Positions 40,884-50,914 of a stretch of 64,000 nucleotides of DNA are shown in pieces. Position 1 is the first letter of the stretch; the number at the start of each line of letters is the position of its first letter. This DNA is from Enterovibrio nigricans DSM 22720. GTDB taxonomy: Bacteria > Pseudomonadota > Gammaproteobacteria > Enterobacterales > Vibrionaceae. Location: the NCBI RefSeq assembly GCF_900167155.1, contig NZ_FUXU01000008.1, positions 1 to 64,000 of the forward strand. The letters are read 5' to 3'. The position numbers were made by a program, and so were the translations under genes. The notes beneath the pieces were generated by a model. That model was not told where the DNA came from. It ran no database searches and worked only from the letters and a program-made list of their open reading frames with translations.

Positions 40884-41960
40884 TTAATGTGTCTTAATGA
40901 CCTCAGCAAGCGTTTCTGGAGATACATTCGAAACCACTTCCGCCGTTCCAATTGAGGTTGGCAAAACAAAACGTAGTTGCCCTGAAAGCACTTTTTTATC
41001 GCGTTTCATATGCTTTATAAAAGCATCATAGCCCATAGAGGTAGGTGCTTTCACGGGAAGATTCGCATTTTCGAGCAAGGAAGTGATACGGATAACATCT
41101 TCTTTTGGAAGCAATTGCTGAAGATATGCCGTTGTCACGGCCATCACAGTCCCGGCCGCGACAGCTTCGCCGTGTAGCCAATTGCCATACCCCATCTCCG
41201 CTTCAATGGCATGTCCGAAGGTGTGACCGAGGTTGAGTAACGCGCGAACACCAGACTCTTTCTCGTCTTCAGCCACTACATCGGCCTTTATCTGGCAACA
41301 ACGCTTAATCGCATAAACAAGTGCGTCCGCATCCAGATGGTTCAGGGGAACCAGATTGCCTTCTAGCCACTGGAAAAAGGGGTTATCCGCAATGATGCCG
41401 TATTTAATGACTTCTGCCATACCTGCAGCAAATTCTCGCTGAGGTAGGGTTTTCAGAACATCGATATCAATCACCACCGCTTTCGGTTGGTAAAACGCGC
41501 CAATCATATTTTTCCCTAAAGGGTGATTGACCGCCGTTTTTCCACCGACCGATGAATCGACTTGCGACAGCAATGTGGTTGGAACTTGGATAAAGTCTAC
41601 GCCACGCTGATAACAAGCAGCCGCAAAACCCACAACATCCCCAATGACACCGCCACCCAATGCAACAATCAGGACGTCGCGGGCATAAGTACCTTCGAGT
41701 AAAAAGGTATTGATGGTGTTGAAAGTATCGAGCGTTTTGTGCTGCTCGCCGTCAGGCAAGGACAATAAAGCTGGCTCCCCGCCAGCTTTACGTAAGGTTT
41801 CCAATAAAAGATCGGCGTAAAGCGGCGCAATGGTTTCATTGGTCACTACCACCACACGACGGCCTTTAGCGTCAGAGAATAAAGCCGGATCAGCAAGTAA
41901 TCCTGCGCCTATCGAAATGGGGTAACTTCTGTCGCCAAGGTTTACGTCGATCCTTTCCAT
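40884..41960 (-). CDS. aroB: 3-dehydroquinate synthase
   Basis: AroB converts DAHP to 3-dehydroquinate, the second step of the shikimate pathway, using NAD and a divalent metal. The 358-residue product has [53 protein letters not shown] and metal-ligand regions [12 protein letters not shown] and LHGEAVAAG. It is 18 bases after aroK and 6 before damX, so the aroK-aroB-damX-dam run is likely one transcript. Confidence 0.97.
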   Translation of the reverse strand: MERIDVNLGDRSYPISIGAGLLADPALFSDAKGRRVVVVTNETIAPLYADLLLETLRKAGGEPALLSLPDGEQHKTLDTFNTINTFLLEGTYARDVLIVALGGGVIGDVVGFAAACYQRGVDFIQVPTTLLSQVDSSVGGKTAVNHPLGKNMIGAFYQPKAVVIDIDVLKTLPQREFAAGMAEVIKYGIIADNPFFQWLEGNLVPLNHLDADALVYAIKRCCQIKADVVAEDEKESGVRALLNLGHTFGHAIEAEMGYGNWLHGEAVAAGTVMAVTTAYLQQLLPKEDVIRITSLLENANLPVKAPTSMGYDAFIKHMKRDKKVLSGQLRFVLPTSIGTAEVVSNVSPETLAEVIKTH

Positions 41961-41978
41961 GGAATTCCTTTTTATTTC

Positions 41979-42497
41979 TTAGTGATTTTCCAGCAGTTCG
42001 ATGATCTGGTTTGCTACCACTTTTGCACTTTGATCGTCAGTGCGAACAACGTAGTCAGCAATCTCTTCGTACAGTGGATTACGCTCGTCAGCTAATGACT
42101 CAAGCACTTCACGAGGCTGGTCAGTTTGAAGCAATGGACGCTTCTTATCACGCTGAGTACGCGCCAATTGTTTTTCGATGGTGGTTTCCAAGTAAACCAC
42201 GATACCGCGAGCAGACAGACGGTTGCGGCTTTCACGGCTCTTGATTGAACCACCACCCGTTGCCAGAACGATACCTTGTTTTTCAGTAAGGTCGTTGATT
42301 ACGTGCTCTTCACGAGCGCGGAATCCTTCTTCACCCTCAACATCGAACACCCATGCGATATCAGCACCAGTGCGCTCTTCAATCACGGTGTCCGAATCAA
42401 AAAATTCCATGTGTAGTTGTTGTGCTAGGTGTCGACCAATTGTGCTTTTGCCAGCCCCCATAGGGCCTACAAGAAAGATATTTCGTTTTTCAGCCAT
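41979..42497 (-). CDS. aroK: Shikimate kinase I
   Basis: AroK phosphorylates shikimate at the 3-hydroxyl with ATP. The 172-residue product starts [21 protein letters not shown] with the P-loop. The shikimate-binding [22 protein letters not shown] and LATGGG follow. An in-frame extension to 42578 exists, but ATG 42497 matches the family. The 281 bases separating it from pilQ hold no gene; I saw only a small hairpin (CTGAAAGC/GCTTTCAG, 42696-42724). Confidence 0.97.
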   Translation of the reverse strand: MAEKRNIFLVGPMGAGKSTIGRHLAQQLHMEFFDSDTVIEERTGADIAWVFDVEGEEGFRAREEHVINDLTEKQGIVLATGGGSIKSRESRNRLSARGIVVYLETTIEKQLARTQRDKKRPLLQTDQPREVLESLADERNPLYEEIADYVVRTDDQSAKVVANQIIELLENH

Positions 42498-42778
42498 TTT
42501 AAGCAGTTTACGCGCGGTTAATGAAAACAACACCGCCCGAGGCTCGCTATTGAAAGCCCGAGGCGCCAAATTCCTCACAGATAATTCGTGATCAGACCAA
42601 AAATTATCTCAGGTCAACTAGCCCTTTGGCAACTTAAAATACGTCATTGTTCAGGTTTAAGTCGTTTCTCAGAGATTGCAGGGCAAAGAGAGAGGCTGAA
42701 AGCCACATTGCTTGTCGCTTTCAGACCTATTGAAGAATATCGGTTTTTACGCCGCTTAGCACCAAGCTTGCTACAAAA

Positions 42779-44518
42779 TTATTGCACCATGACCCTTGGC
42801 GTGACAAATATGAGCAATTCACGCTTGCCCACCGATTCGTAATTTCGGCGAAAAAGGACACCTAAACCCGGAATATCGCCTAACAAGGGGACTTTTTCCT
42901 CGATGTTGGCGGTTTCATGCTGGAAAATACCGCCCAACACAATGGTTTCACCGTCATTCACCAGTACTTGCGTGCCAATACGTTGGGTATTGATCGCCAT
43001 CGCCTCACCATTTCCCGCTTTTACGGTGACAGAAGGTTTGTCTTGTGTGACCACCAAATCTAACACCAACATATTGTCAGGCGTGATTTGGGGAGTCACT
43101 GACAGACTCAGCACGGCTTTTTTGAAGGAAACGGCCGTCGCACCGCTGGAGGACGCTTCAAGGTATGGCAGCTCAGTACCTTGCTCAATGTAGGCAGGAC
43201 GTTTGTTAGTGGTAAGCAAACGTGGGCTTGAAATGATTTCTGCGCGGTTTTCTGATTGCAAAGCAGAAAGCTCCAGATCCAACAGCAGATCACGGCCTAA
43301 ATTGGCAATTGAGAACGCAATGCTGGTTGCATTTGGACTGACGGCGCCTAAATTGACATTGAGATAGTCATCAATGTTGACCATATCGGGTTGTTCACCA
43401 TCACCCAGCCAATCAATACGGTCCGTATGTTGCCAATTGCCCTCTATGGAACTGCCCGTCGTAAAGTCACCATTTTGGTTAACAACCCCCCAGCGAACGC
43501 CTAACTCATCCAAGGTACCTTCATCAACCGTAACAATACGCGCTTCGATTTCCACCTGATCAACGGGAATATCAAGCGAGGTCAGCAGAGCCTTAACGAC
43601 TTCGATATTGTCCGCGAGATCAGTGACAATCAGAGAGTTAGTTCTGGGGTCAACGGCCACACTGCCACGTTCGGAGAGCAATGCCACGGTCTCTTCGCCT
43701 TCGTCATCCCCTTCGAGCATTTCTTTAAAGGCTTCTGCACTGGCATAACGAATTTGAATCACTTCAGAACGCAGTGATGCCATTTCACGCTCAAACTGAA
43801 TTTTCTCTAGAGCTAACCGCTCTTGCTCATCAAGTTCTGTTTTCGGTGCGATTAGCAAGATGTCGCCTTTCTGTCGCTTGTCCAACCCTTTCACCGTCAG
43901 GATCGTCTCTAGGGCTTTTTGCCACGGTACGTTATCAAGCCTTAAGGTTAAACTGCCTTCAACCGAGTCTGAGATTACAAGATTGAAACCATTGTGGTCG
44001 GCGAGAATTTGAAGCACAGAGCGAACCGGAATATCTTGAAAATTGATCGAAATATTTCCGTTGTCGACTGGTTTGGTTGATGTATTGGTATCGGACTTCA
44101 CCACAGTGAGCGAGGGAAAGACATCGACTGTCAGGACGTTGTCTGCTTGAAAATAGTCATACCCAAAGTGGCTGGTGGCCTGAAGTGTTATCGCTAACCC
44201 GTCCTCGTTCGGCGCAAGCGAAATTTTTTGGAGCACACCCTCCGTGACGGTTTGCTGCTCTGCTAAGGTTTCCAGCACACTGGTGTCTTTTAAGACAATG
44301 GCCAATTCGCTGTTACTTTTTTCAAAGCTTGCCAATATTTCTGCACTCTCTAGCGTCAGCGCAAGACTGTATACGTTGTTTTCCTTTTCCAATAATTCAA
44401 TGTTGGTTAGCAGGTTGTCGGCATACGCCATTTGAGCGATAGGCAAACACGTCACCAGCACACTGAGCCAGTAAGTAAATTTTCTTTTGCTCGGGCTTTC
44501 GTTCCAAAGTCCTTTCAT
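42779..44518 (-). CDS. pilQ: Type IV pilus secretin PilQ
   Basis: PilQ forms the outer-membrane channel through which the type IV pilus extends. The 579-residue product has a signal peptide, one N-terminal AMIN domain (about 40-120) and an STN/N0 domain (about 155-225). An N1/KH-like domain precedes the secretin core (about 340-579), with EIISSPRLLTTNKRPAYIEQG and VPLLGDIPGLGVLFRR. It ends the pilMNOPQ operon, 10 bases after pilP. In vibrios this MSHA/PilA machinery serves adhesion and DNA uptake. Confidence 0.95.
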   Translation of the reverse strand: MKGLWNESPSKRKFTYWLSVLVTCLPIAQMAYADNLLTNIELLEKENNVYSLALTLESAEILASFEKSNSELAIVLKDTSVLETLAEQQTVTEGVLQKISLAPNEDGLAITLQATSHFGYDYFQADNVLTVDVFPSLTVVKSDTNTSTKPVDNGNISINFQDIPVRSVLQILADHNGFNLVISDSVEGSLTLRLDNVPWQKALETILTVKGLDKRQKGDILLIAPKTELDEQERLALEKIQFEREMASLRSEVIQIRYASAEAFKEMLEGDDEGEETVALLSERGSVAVDPRTNSLIVTDLADNIEVVKALLTSLDIPVDQVEIEARIVTVDEGTLDELGVRWGVVNQNGDFTTGSSIEGNWQHTDRIDWLGDGEQPDMVNIDDYLNVNLGAVSPNATSIAFSIANLGRDLLLDLELSALQSENRAEIISSPRLLTTNKRPAYIEQGTELPYLEASSSGATAVSFKKAVLSLSVTPQITPDNMLVLDLVVTQDKPSVTVKAGNGEAMAINTQRIGTQVLVNDGETIVLGGIFQHETANIEEKVPLLGDIPGLGVLFRRNYESVGKRELLIFVTPRVMVQ

Positions 44519-44528
44519 TCGAGCCTCT

Positions 44529-45047
44529 TTAATCCTTGTTAACCATCGCCACTTTAATGTTGCGCTTTGTCCAGCAGCCTAACCCATCGGGCAAATGCTC
44601 GGTCAGTGACAACGTATGCTGACTAATACTTTTGACCTGGCCACGGTTGCTTCCTAGCATCCGCCCAGGCCCTATTCTGTGAATCGTCGCGTCCGGTGAT
44701 TCCACCAATGCCCAATAACTGCCTGGCGTACCAATCACACCTTTAAACTGCAAAGATGAAAGTTCGAAGCTTTCTAAGGGGTCTTTTCCTGGCAGATCAT
44801 GAGGTTGCCAGCAGTCTGTGCGGGAATACTCATCGTCTTCCTGAGCCTGCGGCATGACAAAAGGGTCTGTACTGACCACGGGGGCAAACGCTAAAGGCTC
44901 AAACTTAGGCTCTGGTGGAAGTGGGGTTGACGTTACTTCTGCAACGGCATATGTCTTCGTAATAAAGCTTTCTAGGTCTTGATTGTTAGTGCTGTCAGAA
45001 CATCCTCCAACAAAGACCAGCATCAGGCCTGCTATCCGCTTTTTCAT
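44529..45047 (-). CDS. pilP: Type IV pilus assembly lipoprotein PilP
   Basis: PilP is an inner-membrane-anchored lipoprotein that links PilNO to PilQ. The 172-residue product has the lipobox VFVGGC (C16), a flexible acidic/proline stretch (about 35-75) and a C-terminal beta domain. That domain carries LESFELSSLQFKGVIG and HRIGPGRMLGSNRGQV, typical of PilP. It overlaps pilO by 4 bases (ATGA). Confidence 0.94.
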   Translation of the reverse strand: MKKRIAGLMLVFVGGCSDSTNNQDLESFITKTYAVAEVTSTPLPPEPKFEPLAFAPVVSTDPFVMPQAQEDDEYSRTDCWQPHDLPGKDPLESFELSSLQFKGVIGTPGSYWALVESPDATIHRIGPGRMLGSNRGQVKSISQHTLSLTEHLPDGLGCWTKRNIKVAMVNKD

Positions 45048-45637
45048 AGCCCCTCCACATTCCGGTCAATGTAGCGATAGGTATGTGCCGCAACAGAAAA
45101 ATTCAGCACTTCGCGGTGTCCACCCTCTCGTTTCAAGTTGAAGTCTTGCAATGCCACGATGCGTGGCAGTCTTGCCATTGCCTCAGAGAACTGACCAATG
45201 CCTTCATAACTTCCGGTAACCACAATTTCTAAGGGGACTTTGTATAGCCATCCGACTTGCTCTCCGTAGCCCCAATCGAGCCGTTCAAACGACAAGCCAT
45301 ACTGTTGCCCGATATCGTTTATGCCAGCAAGCAACTGCGCAAGCTCTTCATCTTGCGGTAATTGTTGGGTCAGTTTGAGATAAAAACGGTTCAGCGCTTC
45401 GACCTGCTCATCCACATCAGGAAGCGCAGCGACTCTCTGGGCTTTAAAGCGAAAAGTATTTTTAAGGATGACTTCCTCTTGCTCGGCCATCGTGATCTTG
45501 TCGTAACTTGGCAAAACAACAAACATCAAGCCCGCCACCAGTACCAATAGCCCCGCAACCGTTAACACTACTCTGCGAGCGGTTGATGACCATTCGGGGA
45601 TTTCATCCAGCTCCCAATCTCTCCAATCAGCGTCCAT
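45044..45637 (-). CDS. pilO: Type IV pilus alignment protein PilO
   Basis: PilO dimerises with PilN in the inner-membrane alignment complex. The 197-residue product has one membrane segment (about 24-44, [20 protein letters not shown]), a coiled coil and a periplasmic ferredoxin-like domain with LPQDEELAQLLAGINDIGQQYGL. ATG 45637 has an excellent GAGGAGGG site. It overlaps pilN by 11 bases and pilP by 4. Confidence 0.94.
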   Translation of the reverse strand: MDADWRDWELDEIPEWSSTARRVVLTVAGLLVLVAGLMFVVLPSYDKITMAEQEEVILKNTFRFKAQRVAALPDVDEQVEALNRFYLKLTQQLPQDEELAQLLAGINDIGQQYGLSFERLDWGYGEQVGWLYKVPLEIVVTGSYEGIGQFSEAMARLPRIVALQDFNLKREGGHREVLNFSVAAHTYRYIDRNVEGL

Positions 45638-46220
45638 GTTTGCCCTCCTCAGACAATTCAAGAGACACAAAAGCCGCTAGCGAAAAGGTCAAAAGAAAGC
45701 TGTTTGCAGCGCCATCGTCTTGTTTCGAGTTCTCATTGTTTATGATCGAGTGGATCTGAACATCCGAAGCACCCGGCTTCGCTTCCAGCAAAGCCAGCAA
45801 GGACGCAAGTTGGGCGTTCGAACGGCTTCTCCCTTTTACGCTGACCTTGCCTTGTTTTAACGTGACGCTATCGAGTACCACGCCGTCCGGCGTAACCTCG
45901 GGTAACAAATTGAACAGTAACGTGGTGTTGTTACGCTGTATTTGAAGGCTGTTGACCAAGGCCAGACGTTGCTCTAACGCGTCCCTTGCTAACTTCTTTT
46001 CTGTAAATTCAGCCAGCTTTTTGTCAAGGATTTGGATTTCGGTCTCTAAGCGCGTGTTTCGCACTTCCTGAGCAGAGAGAAGCCGCTCTCCGTTTAAAAA
46101 CGCAATGCCTAAGAAGCCAATCACCAGTAGTGTGACGAGGAGAGCTTCAACGTAAAACTGCTTTCGCGTTTCAAGACGCTTGTTCTCTCGCCAAGGGAGA
46201 AGGTTGATGCTATTTCTCAT
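45627..46220 (-). CDS. pilN: Type IV pilus assembly protein PilN
   Basis: PilN binds PilM through its short cytoplasmic N-terminus and pairs with PilO in the periplasm. The 197-residue product begins with the diagnostic INLLPWRE motif (residues 5-12). One membrane segment (about 27-46), a coiled coil and a small periplasmic domain follow. It overlaps both pilM and pilO by 11 bases, so the operon is tightly coupled. Confidence 0.95.
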   Translation of the reverse strand: MRNSINLLPWRENKRLETRKQFYVEALLVTLLVIGFLGIAFLNGERLLSAQEVRNTRLETEIQILDKKLAEFTEKKLARDALEQRLALVNSLQIQRNNTTLLFNLLPEVTPDGVVLDSVTLKQGKVSVKGRSRSNAQLASLLALLEAKPGASDVQIHSIINNENSKQDDGAANSFLLTFSLAAFVSLELSEEGKHGR

Positions 46221-47148
46221 CGTCGAGCCCCCTCAATGCTAGTCCAACGGCCGTCGACCAATAGCTTGCTGGCTCGCTCATTTTTTTGAGCACGTCTGTC
46301 GGGATCGTCAATGTCTGAACAGGATTGAAGGTTTTAACCTGCCACCCCAGTAAGGTTTCTAACTGTTCCATGTCTATCAAGCGATTGCCCTCACCAGACA
46401 ACCATAACGTTGTCACTTGATCTTCTGGAAACTGAGTGCGTACAAGCTGACATTGACGTTGGATAGTTTCCGCTATTTGCTCTGTAAAGTGCGCTTTTGT
46501 TGTGCGGCCACCGTTCAGGCCCATTGAAATAGGAAGAGGCAAATCACGCATCAGAGGGTCTTTTTCACCCACACCGAAACAAAGTTGGAGTCGTTCGGTA
46601 TTCACATCAGCCATCAGAGCGCGGTTAGACAGGGATAACACGTCAAGTTGTCGGTCATACAACTGCAGCAAAGCATGTGACTCCAAAGCGATGACTGAGA
46701 GTCGAAAGCCTGACGACGCTAATGCATCCAATGTTGAAGCCAACACGGATTTTCGGCAGGCGAACACTTCGATGCCTTCCCCTGAGGGTAAGTTTCGATA
46801 GTCATACAACAATTCATCCATAGATAAGCCAAGATTTTCTGAGAGCTGCAATCCGATCTGCATGTATTGCTCTTGTTCAGACACGTTTTGACTTATCGGG
46901 AGACGTTTAATGGCAACCGAACTTTGGGCTATCCCCATTACCTGCGACTTTGTCGCGAATCGAAATGCTGCTTTATTGACAGAGAATTGCTTTCTCAAGC
47001 TTTTTAAAGCGTCAGTCAACGTCGCATTACCAAGCTCAACCGAAGACAAATCGCGGAGATAAACACCGCTATTCCGGCTTTCCAAGATGGCAGCACGAAC
47101 TGAATGAATTCCAATATCGAGCCCAATGGCCCATTTGCCTTGAAACAT
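46210..47148 (-). CDS. pilM: Type IV pilus actin-like protein PilM
   Basis: PilM is a cytoplasmic actin-like ATPase-fold protein that caps the PilN tail. The 312-residue product has IGLDIGIHSVRAAIL (phosphate 1-like), the AIKRLPISQNVSEQEQYMQI region and LWLSGEGNRL. It is somewhat shorter than Pseudomonas PilM (354). It is first in pilMNOPQ and divergent from mrcA, the usual arrangement. Confidence 0.93.
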   Translation of the reverse strand: MFQGKWAIGLDIGIHSVRAAILESRNSGVYLRDLSSVELGNATLTDALKSLRKQFSVNKAAFRFATKSQVMGIAQSSVAIKRLPISQNVSEQEQYMQIGLQLSENLGLSMDELLYDYRNLPSGEGIEVFACRKSVLASTLDALASSGFRLSVIALESHALLQLYDRQLDVLSLSNRALMADVNTERLQLCFGVGEKDPLMRDLPLPISMGLNGGRTTKAHFTEQIAETIQRQCQLVRTQFPEDQVTTLWLSGEGNRLIDMEQLETLLGWQVKTFNPVQTLTIPTDVLKKMSEPASYWSTAVGLALRGLDDEK

Positions 47149-47294
47149 TTACAAGTACTTCCCGCTAAATGTCAGCATTCGGTCACTTTTTTAAAGTTAT
47201 GGCGGCTGATTCGTTATTTTTTATTCAGTTCTCTTTATACTACGGACATCAGGTCACCCTACAGTGCGACTAAAAACGTTACGGGAAATATCAA

Positions 47295-49817
47295 GTGAAG
47301 TTCATTAAGCGACTGCTTATGCTTGCAATTGTTTGCATATTTATTGGAGTGGGTACAATTTTTGGTTTCTATTTTTACCTGAAGCCAGAATTGCCAGACG
47401 TAGCCACACTCAAAGACGTCAAACTGCAAACACCGATGCAGGTTTACAGCGCAGATGGGAAACTCATTTCTCAATTTGGTGAAAAGCGCCGGATCCCAGT
47501 CACGTACAATGAAATCCCTCAAGATCTCATTGATGCGTTGATAGCGACAGAAGACAGCCGCTTTTATGAGCATCCGGGCATCGATCCAATTGGTATTACT
47601 CGTGCCGCCATCGTCGTAGCCCTATCTGGGTCAGCGAAGCAAGGGGCGAGTACCATCACCCAACAGCTGGCACGGAACTTCTTCCTCTCAAACGAGAAGA
47701 AGATCATGCGTAAAATCAAAGAGATTTTCATCGCTATCCACATTGAGCAACTGTTGACCAAACAAGAGATCATGGAGCTCTACGTTAACAAGATCTTCCT
47801 TGGCTACCGCTCATACGGTTTTGGTGCAGCAGCGCGTGTGTATTTTGGTAAAGACCTCAAAGACCTAACCTTAAGCGAGCTTGCCACCTTGGCCGGCATG
47901 CCTAAAGCGCCTTCAACCATGAACCCAATCTACTCCGTAGAGCGTGCAACTCACCGCCGCAACGTCGTTCTAAAGCGTATGCTGGATGAAGGCTACATCA
48001 CGCGTTCTGAATTTGAACAAGCAAAAGCTGAGCCCATTGTTTCACGCTACCACGGTGCAGAAATCGAATTAAACGCACCGTACGTTGCTGAACTTGCACG
48101 CGCATGGGCGGTTGAGAAATACGGCGAAGGCGTTTATGAGTCAGGGATGAAAATCTACACCACGGTAGATTCTCGCCTGCAAAATGCCGCACAGAAAGCC
48201 GCAGTGATTAACCTGCTGGCTTATGATGAACGCCACGGTTATCGCGGTGCCGTTGCGACACTATGGAAAGACGGTACGACCCCTTGGGATGCAGAGAAAA
48301 TTCAGGCGCATCTTAAAAAGCAACCGACATACGGTGATCTCAACCCTGCAGTGGTCATTAACGTTACCGGTCAAACCGCAGATATTGAGCTACAAGACGG
48401 TGCTACTGCGACCATTCCTTGGGATGGCATGAAGTGGGCACGCCGCTACAAAACAGATACGCGCCAAGGCTCAGCACCAAAACAAGCCGCTGATATTCTG
48501 GCTGCCGGTGAGCAAGTTTGGGTACGCAATGTGACGGATGTTTGGCACCTAAGCCAAGTGCCGGATGCCAATACCGCCATGGTGGCAATGTCGCCAGAAA
48601 ACGGGGCGGTGAAAGCACTGGTAGGCGGCTTTAATTTCGTCCACAGCAAGTTCAACCGTGCGACGCAGTCTGTCCGTCAGGTGGGATCGGGGATCAAGCC
48701 GTTTATTTACTCCGCAGCACTTGAGCAAGGCATGACATTGGCGACACTCATCAACGATGCGCCAATCAACAAATGGGATTCAAGTCAGGGGACCGCGTGG
48801 CGTCCAAAGAACTCTCCACCAACCTATGATGGCCCGACACGTGCTCGCATTGGTCTAGCGCAATCCAAAAACGTCATGGCGGTACGTGTACTTCGCCGTG
48901 TGGGTTTGGATGAGACCATTGATTTCCTTACCCGCTTTGGCTTCAAGCACGACGATCTGCCGCGCTCTGAAACGTTAGCCCTCGGCGCAGGCAGCCTGAC
49001 ACCAATGGAAGTGGCCCAAGGCTTCAGCGTGTTTGCTAACGGCGGTTACTACCTTGCGCCTTACTACATCAGCAAAGTGGAAGACCCGTTTGGTAAAGAG
49101 GTTTTCGTTGCAAACCCACAAACAATTTGTCGTGAAAATTGCGCAGACACTTCGGACACAGGAAAGCTGGATTCGACCAACATGCAAGAAGAAGTCAGCC
49201 TTCTCGATCAGACTGCAGACATGGAGAATGCGCCAGCGAAAAACTTCGCACCGCATGTGATCACAGAGCAGAATGCCTTCCTTGTCAGGGAGATGCTGGA
49301 AGCGAATATCTGGGGTGGCGGTGATTGGCGTCAAGGTACAGGCTGGAACGGTACAGGCTGGCGAGCTCAGAAACTGAAACGTCGCGATATCGGCGGTAAA
49401 ACGGGTACCACAAACGATTCAAAAGATGCGTGGTATACCGGATTTGCACCGGGTCTTGTCGCTACAGTTTGGGTCGGCTTTGATAACCACTCACGTGAAC
49501 TGGGCAGAACCGCACGTAACGCAAACTTGGATAAAGACCAAATCTCTGGTGCAGAAGCCGGGGCAAAAACGGCGCAACCTGCGTGGATATACTTTATGTC
49601 TGATGCCTTGGTTGACGTGCCAGTGCAGAACAAAGTGATCCCATCTGACATTGTGAAAGTACGTATCGACCGAGATACTGGCCTATTGACCCGCAAATCA
49701 GACGGCAGCTCGATGTTTGAATTCTTTAAGAAAGGCACCGAACCGACCGACTATGTTTCCTCAGCCGCGGCGAGTGGTGGCAACATTTACGAATCAGAAG
49801 GTGAAGAGCTGTTCTAA
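47295..49817 (+). CDS. mrcA: Penicillin-binding protein 1A
   Basis: This bifunctional enzyme polymerises and cross-links peptidoglycan. The 840-residue product has an N-terminal membrane anchor (8-28) and a glycosyltransferase domain with catalytic E86 in IATEDSRFYEHPG and QGASTITQQLARN. An OB/ODD insertion follows, then the transpeptidase with SGIKPF (SxxK), SKNVMAV (SxN) and GGKTGTT (KTG). The start is GTG at 47295 with a GGGAAA site. It is divergent from pilM and ends at a bidirectional terminator. Confidence 0.96.
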   Translation: MKFIKRLLMLAIVCIFIGVGTIFGFYFYLKPELPDVATLKDVKLQTPMQVYSADGKLISQFGEKRRIPVTYNEIPQDLIDALIATEDSRFYEHPGIDPIGITRAAIVVALSGSAKQGASTITQQLARNFFLSNEKKIMRKIKEIFIAIHIEQLLTKQEIMELYVNKIFLGYRSYGFGAAARVYFGKDLKDLTLSELATLAGMPKAPSTMNPIYSVERATHRRNVVLKRMLDEGYITRSEFEQAKAEPIVSRYHGAEIELNAPYVAELARAWAVEKYGEGVYESGMKIYTTVDSRLQNAAQKAAVINLLAYDERHGYRGAVATLWKDGTTPWDAEKIQAHLKKQPTYGDLNPAVVINVTGQTADIELQDGATATIPWDGMKWARRYKTDTRQGSAPKQAADILAAGEQVWVRNVTDVWHLSQVPDANTAMVAMSPENGAVKALVGGFNFVHSKFNRATQSVRQVGSGIKPFIYSAALEQGMTLATLINDAPINKWDSSQGTAWRPKNSPPTYDGPTRARIGLAQSKNVMAVRVLRRVGLDETIDFLTRFGFKHDDLPRSETLALGAGSLTPMEVAQGFSVFANGGYYLAPYYISKVEDPFGKEVFVANPQTICRENCADTSDTGKLDSTNMQEEVSLLDQTADMENAPAKNFAPHVITEQNAFLVREMLEANIWGGGDWRQGTGWNGTGWRAQKLKRRDIGGKTGTTNDSKDAWYTGFAPGLVATVWVGFDNHSRELGRTARNANLDKDQISGAEAGAKTAQPAWIYFMSDALVDVPVQNKVIPSDIVKVRIDRDTGLLTRKSDGSSMFEFFKKGTEPTDYVSSAAASGGNIYESEGEELF

Positions 49818-49834
49818 GCACATTTGCTTAACGA

Positions 49835-49864
49835 AGAAAGGCACCGAAAGGTGCCTTTCTCTAT
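49835..49864. terminator. Bidirectional terminator between mrcA and oxyR
   Basis: Stem AGAAAGGCACC/GGTGCCTTTCT (49835-49845 with 49850-49860) closed by GAAA lies between convergent mrcA and oxyR and touches the oxyR stop codon. Confidence 0.9.
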
Positions 49865-50766
49865 TCAACAGCGTTACACATCGATTTCATGGCATCAGCA
49901 ATCACGCTAGCCAGCTTTTCATAACGCGCCCGAAGCGGAGAACCTGGTCGGTAATCCAGGGTGATAAGACGTTGCGGCTCTGGGCCAACCGCCTTCACAT
50001 ACACCACACCATCTCGGTGCATACTTTCCGGTACGGACAGTTTTGGCAGTAAGGTAATACCGGTTTCTGCCGCCACCATATTGCGAAGCGTTTCTAAACT
50101 GGTTGCACGAAAACGCGCGTCTTCATTCGCACCCGCAGCGAAACAAAAACCCATCGCTTGATCACGAAGACAATGACCGTCCGCTAACATCAACAATGTT
50201 TCACCTTTCAGTGAGTCCATTGACACTTCTTTTTCTTTTGACCAGCGATGGCTCTCTGGTATGGCGAGGATCATTGGCTCGTAGTAAAGCGGCATTTCAA
50301 TAAAATGCTCCGTCTCTTTAACCGTCGCCAAAATCATACAATCGAGTTTGCCCTCTTCCAGCTGCTGAACCAGTTGGCTCGTCTGCGCTTCATGTAAGAA
50401 GAGATCAAGATCTGGAAATGCCTTTTTAATCGCAGGCACAATATGCGGTAAAAGGTAAGGACCTACGGTTGGAATAAACCCCACATGCAGCGGACCAGAC
50501 ATCTCTTCCCCCTGCTGACTGGCCATTTCTTCCAGTACTTTCACTTCCATTAGTATTTTCTGTGCTTGCCTGACAAGCTGCATCCCTGCATCCGTGAATA
50601 ATACTTTTCGGCTGGTTCGCTCTAGCAACACCACACCCAGTTCGTCTTCCAGTTTACGGATCTGACCACTCAGCGTGGGCTGGCTGACAAAACACGCCTC
50701 GGCGGCTTTGCGAAAGTGCTGATGCTCAGAGAGCGCGACCAGATACTCAAGATCACGAATGTTCAC
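49861..50766 (-). CDS. oxyR: Hydrogen peroxide-inducible regulator OxyR
   Basis: OxyR is a LysR-type sensor of peroxide. The 301-residue product has the HTH AAEACFVSQPTLSGQIRKLE and both redox cysteines at the canonical numbers, C199 and C208 (GHCLRDQAMGFC). The start is GTG at 50764-50766 with GAGG six bases before it, giving MNIRDLEYLVAL; an in-frame reading to 50868 is not conserved. It is divergent from the Prx-Grx gene, with an OxyR-like operator 15 bases upstream, consistent with autoregulation. Confidence 0.96.
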   Translation of the reverse strand: MNIRDLEYLVALSEHQHFRKAAEACFVSQPTLSGQIRKLEDELGVVLLERTSRKVLFTDAGMQLVRQAQKILMEVKVLEEMASQQGEEMSGPLHVGFIPTVGPYLLPHIVPAIKKAFPDLDLFLHEAQTSQLVQQLEEGKLDCMILATVKETEHFIEMPLYYEPMILAIPESHRWSKEKEVSMDSLKGETLLMLADGHCLRDQAMGFCFAAGANEDARFRATSLETLRNMVAAETGITLLPKLSVPESMHRDGVVYVKAVGPEPQRLITLDYRPGSPLRARYEKLASVIADAMKSMCNAVE

Positions 50767-50780
50767 ACGATACCTCTTCG

Positions 50781-50817
50781 ATAGGTTTTGCTTATCGAAA
50801 TGATAAACCCAATCAAT
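50781..50817. promoter_or_regulatory. Candidate OxyR operator
   Basis: ATAGGTTTTGCTTAT (50781-50795), a 7-base spacer, then ATAAACCCAATCAAT (50803-50817) fits the tandem ATAGnTnnnAnCTAT pattern and its spacing, with about eight of ten and seven of ten conserved positions matching. It abuts the expected -35 of a TAATAT -10 (50842-50847) for the Prx-Grx gene, the position of an activator site, and overlaps the oxyR start region. Confidence 0.6.
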
Positions 50818-50914
50818 TAGATCTATCCACCCTAATCGCACTAATATACACACATCAACCGGGAACACCGGATTAAAGAACTGAAAACAAAGAAATCATT
50901 TAAGGGGTATTACC

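Noticed and set aside
42498-42778. Search for a gene between aroK and pilQ
   Set aside because: Only short frames without ribosome binding sites occur; nothing conserved was recognised.
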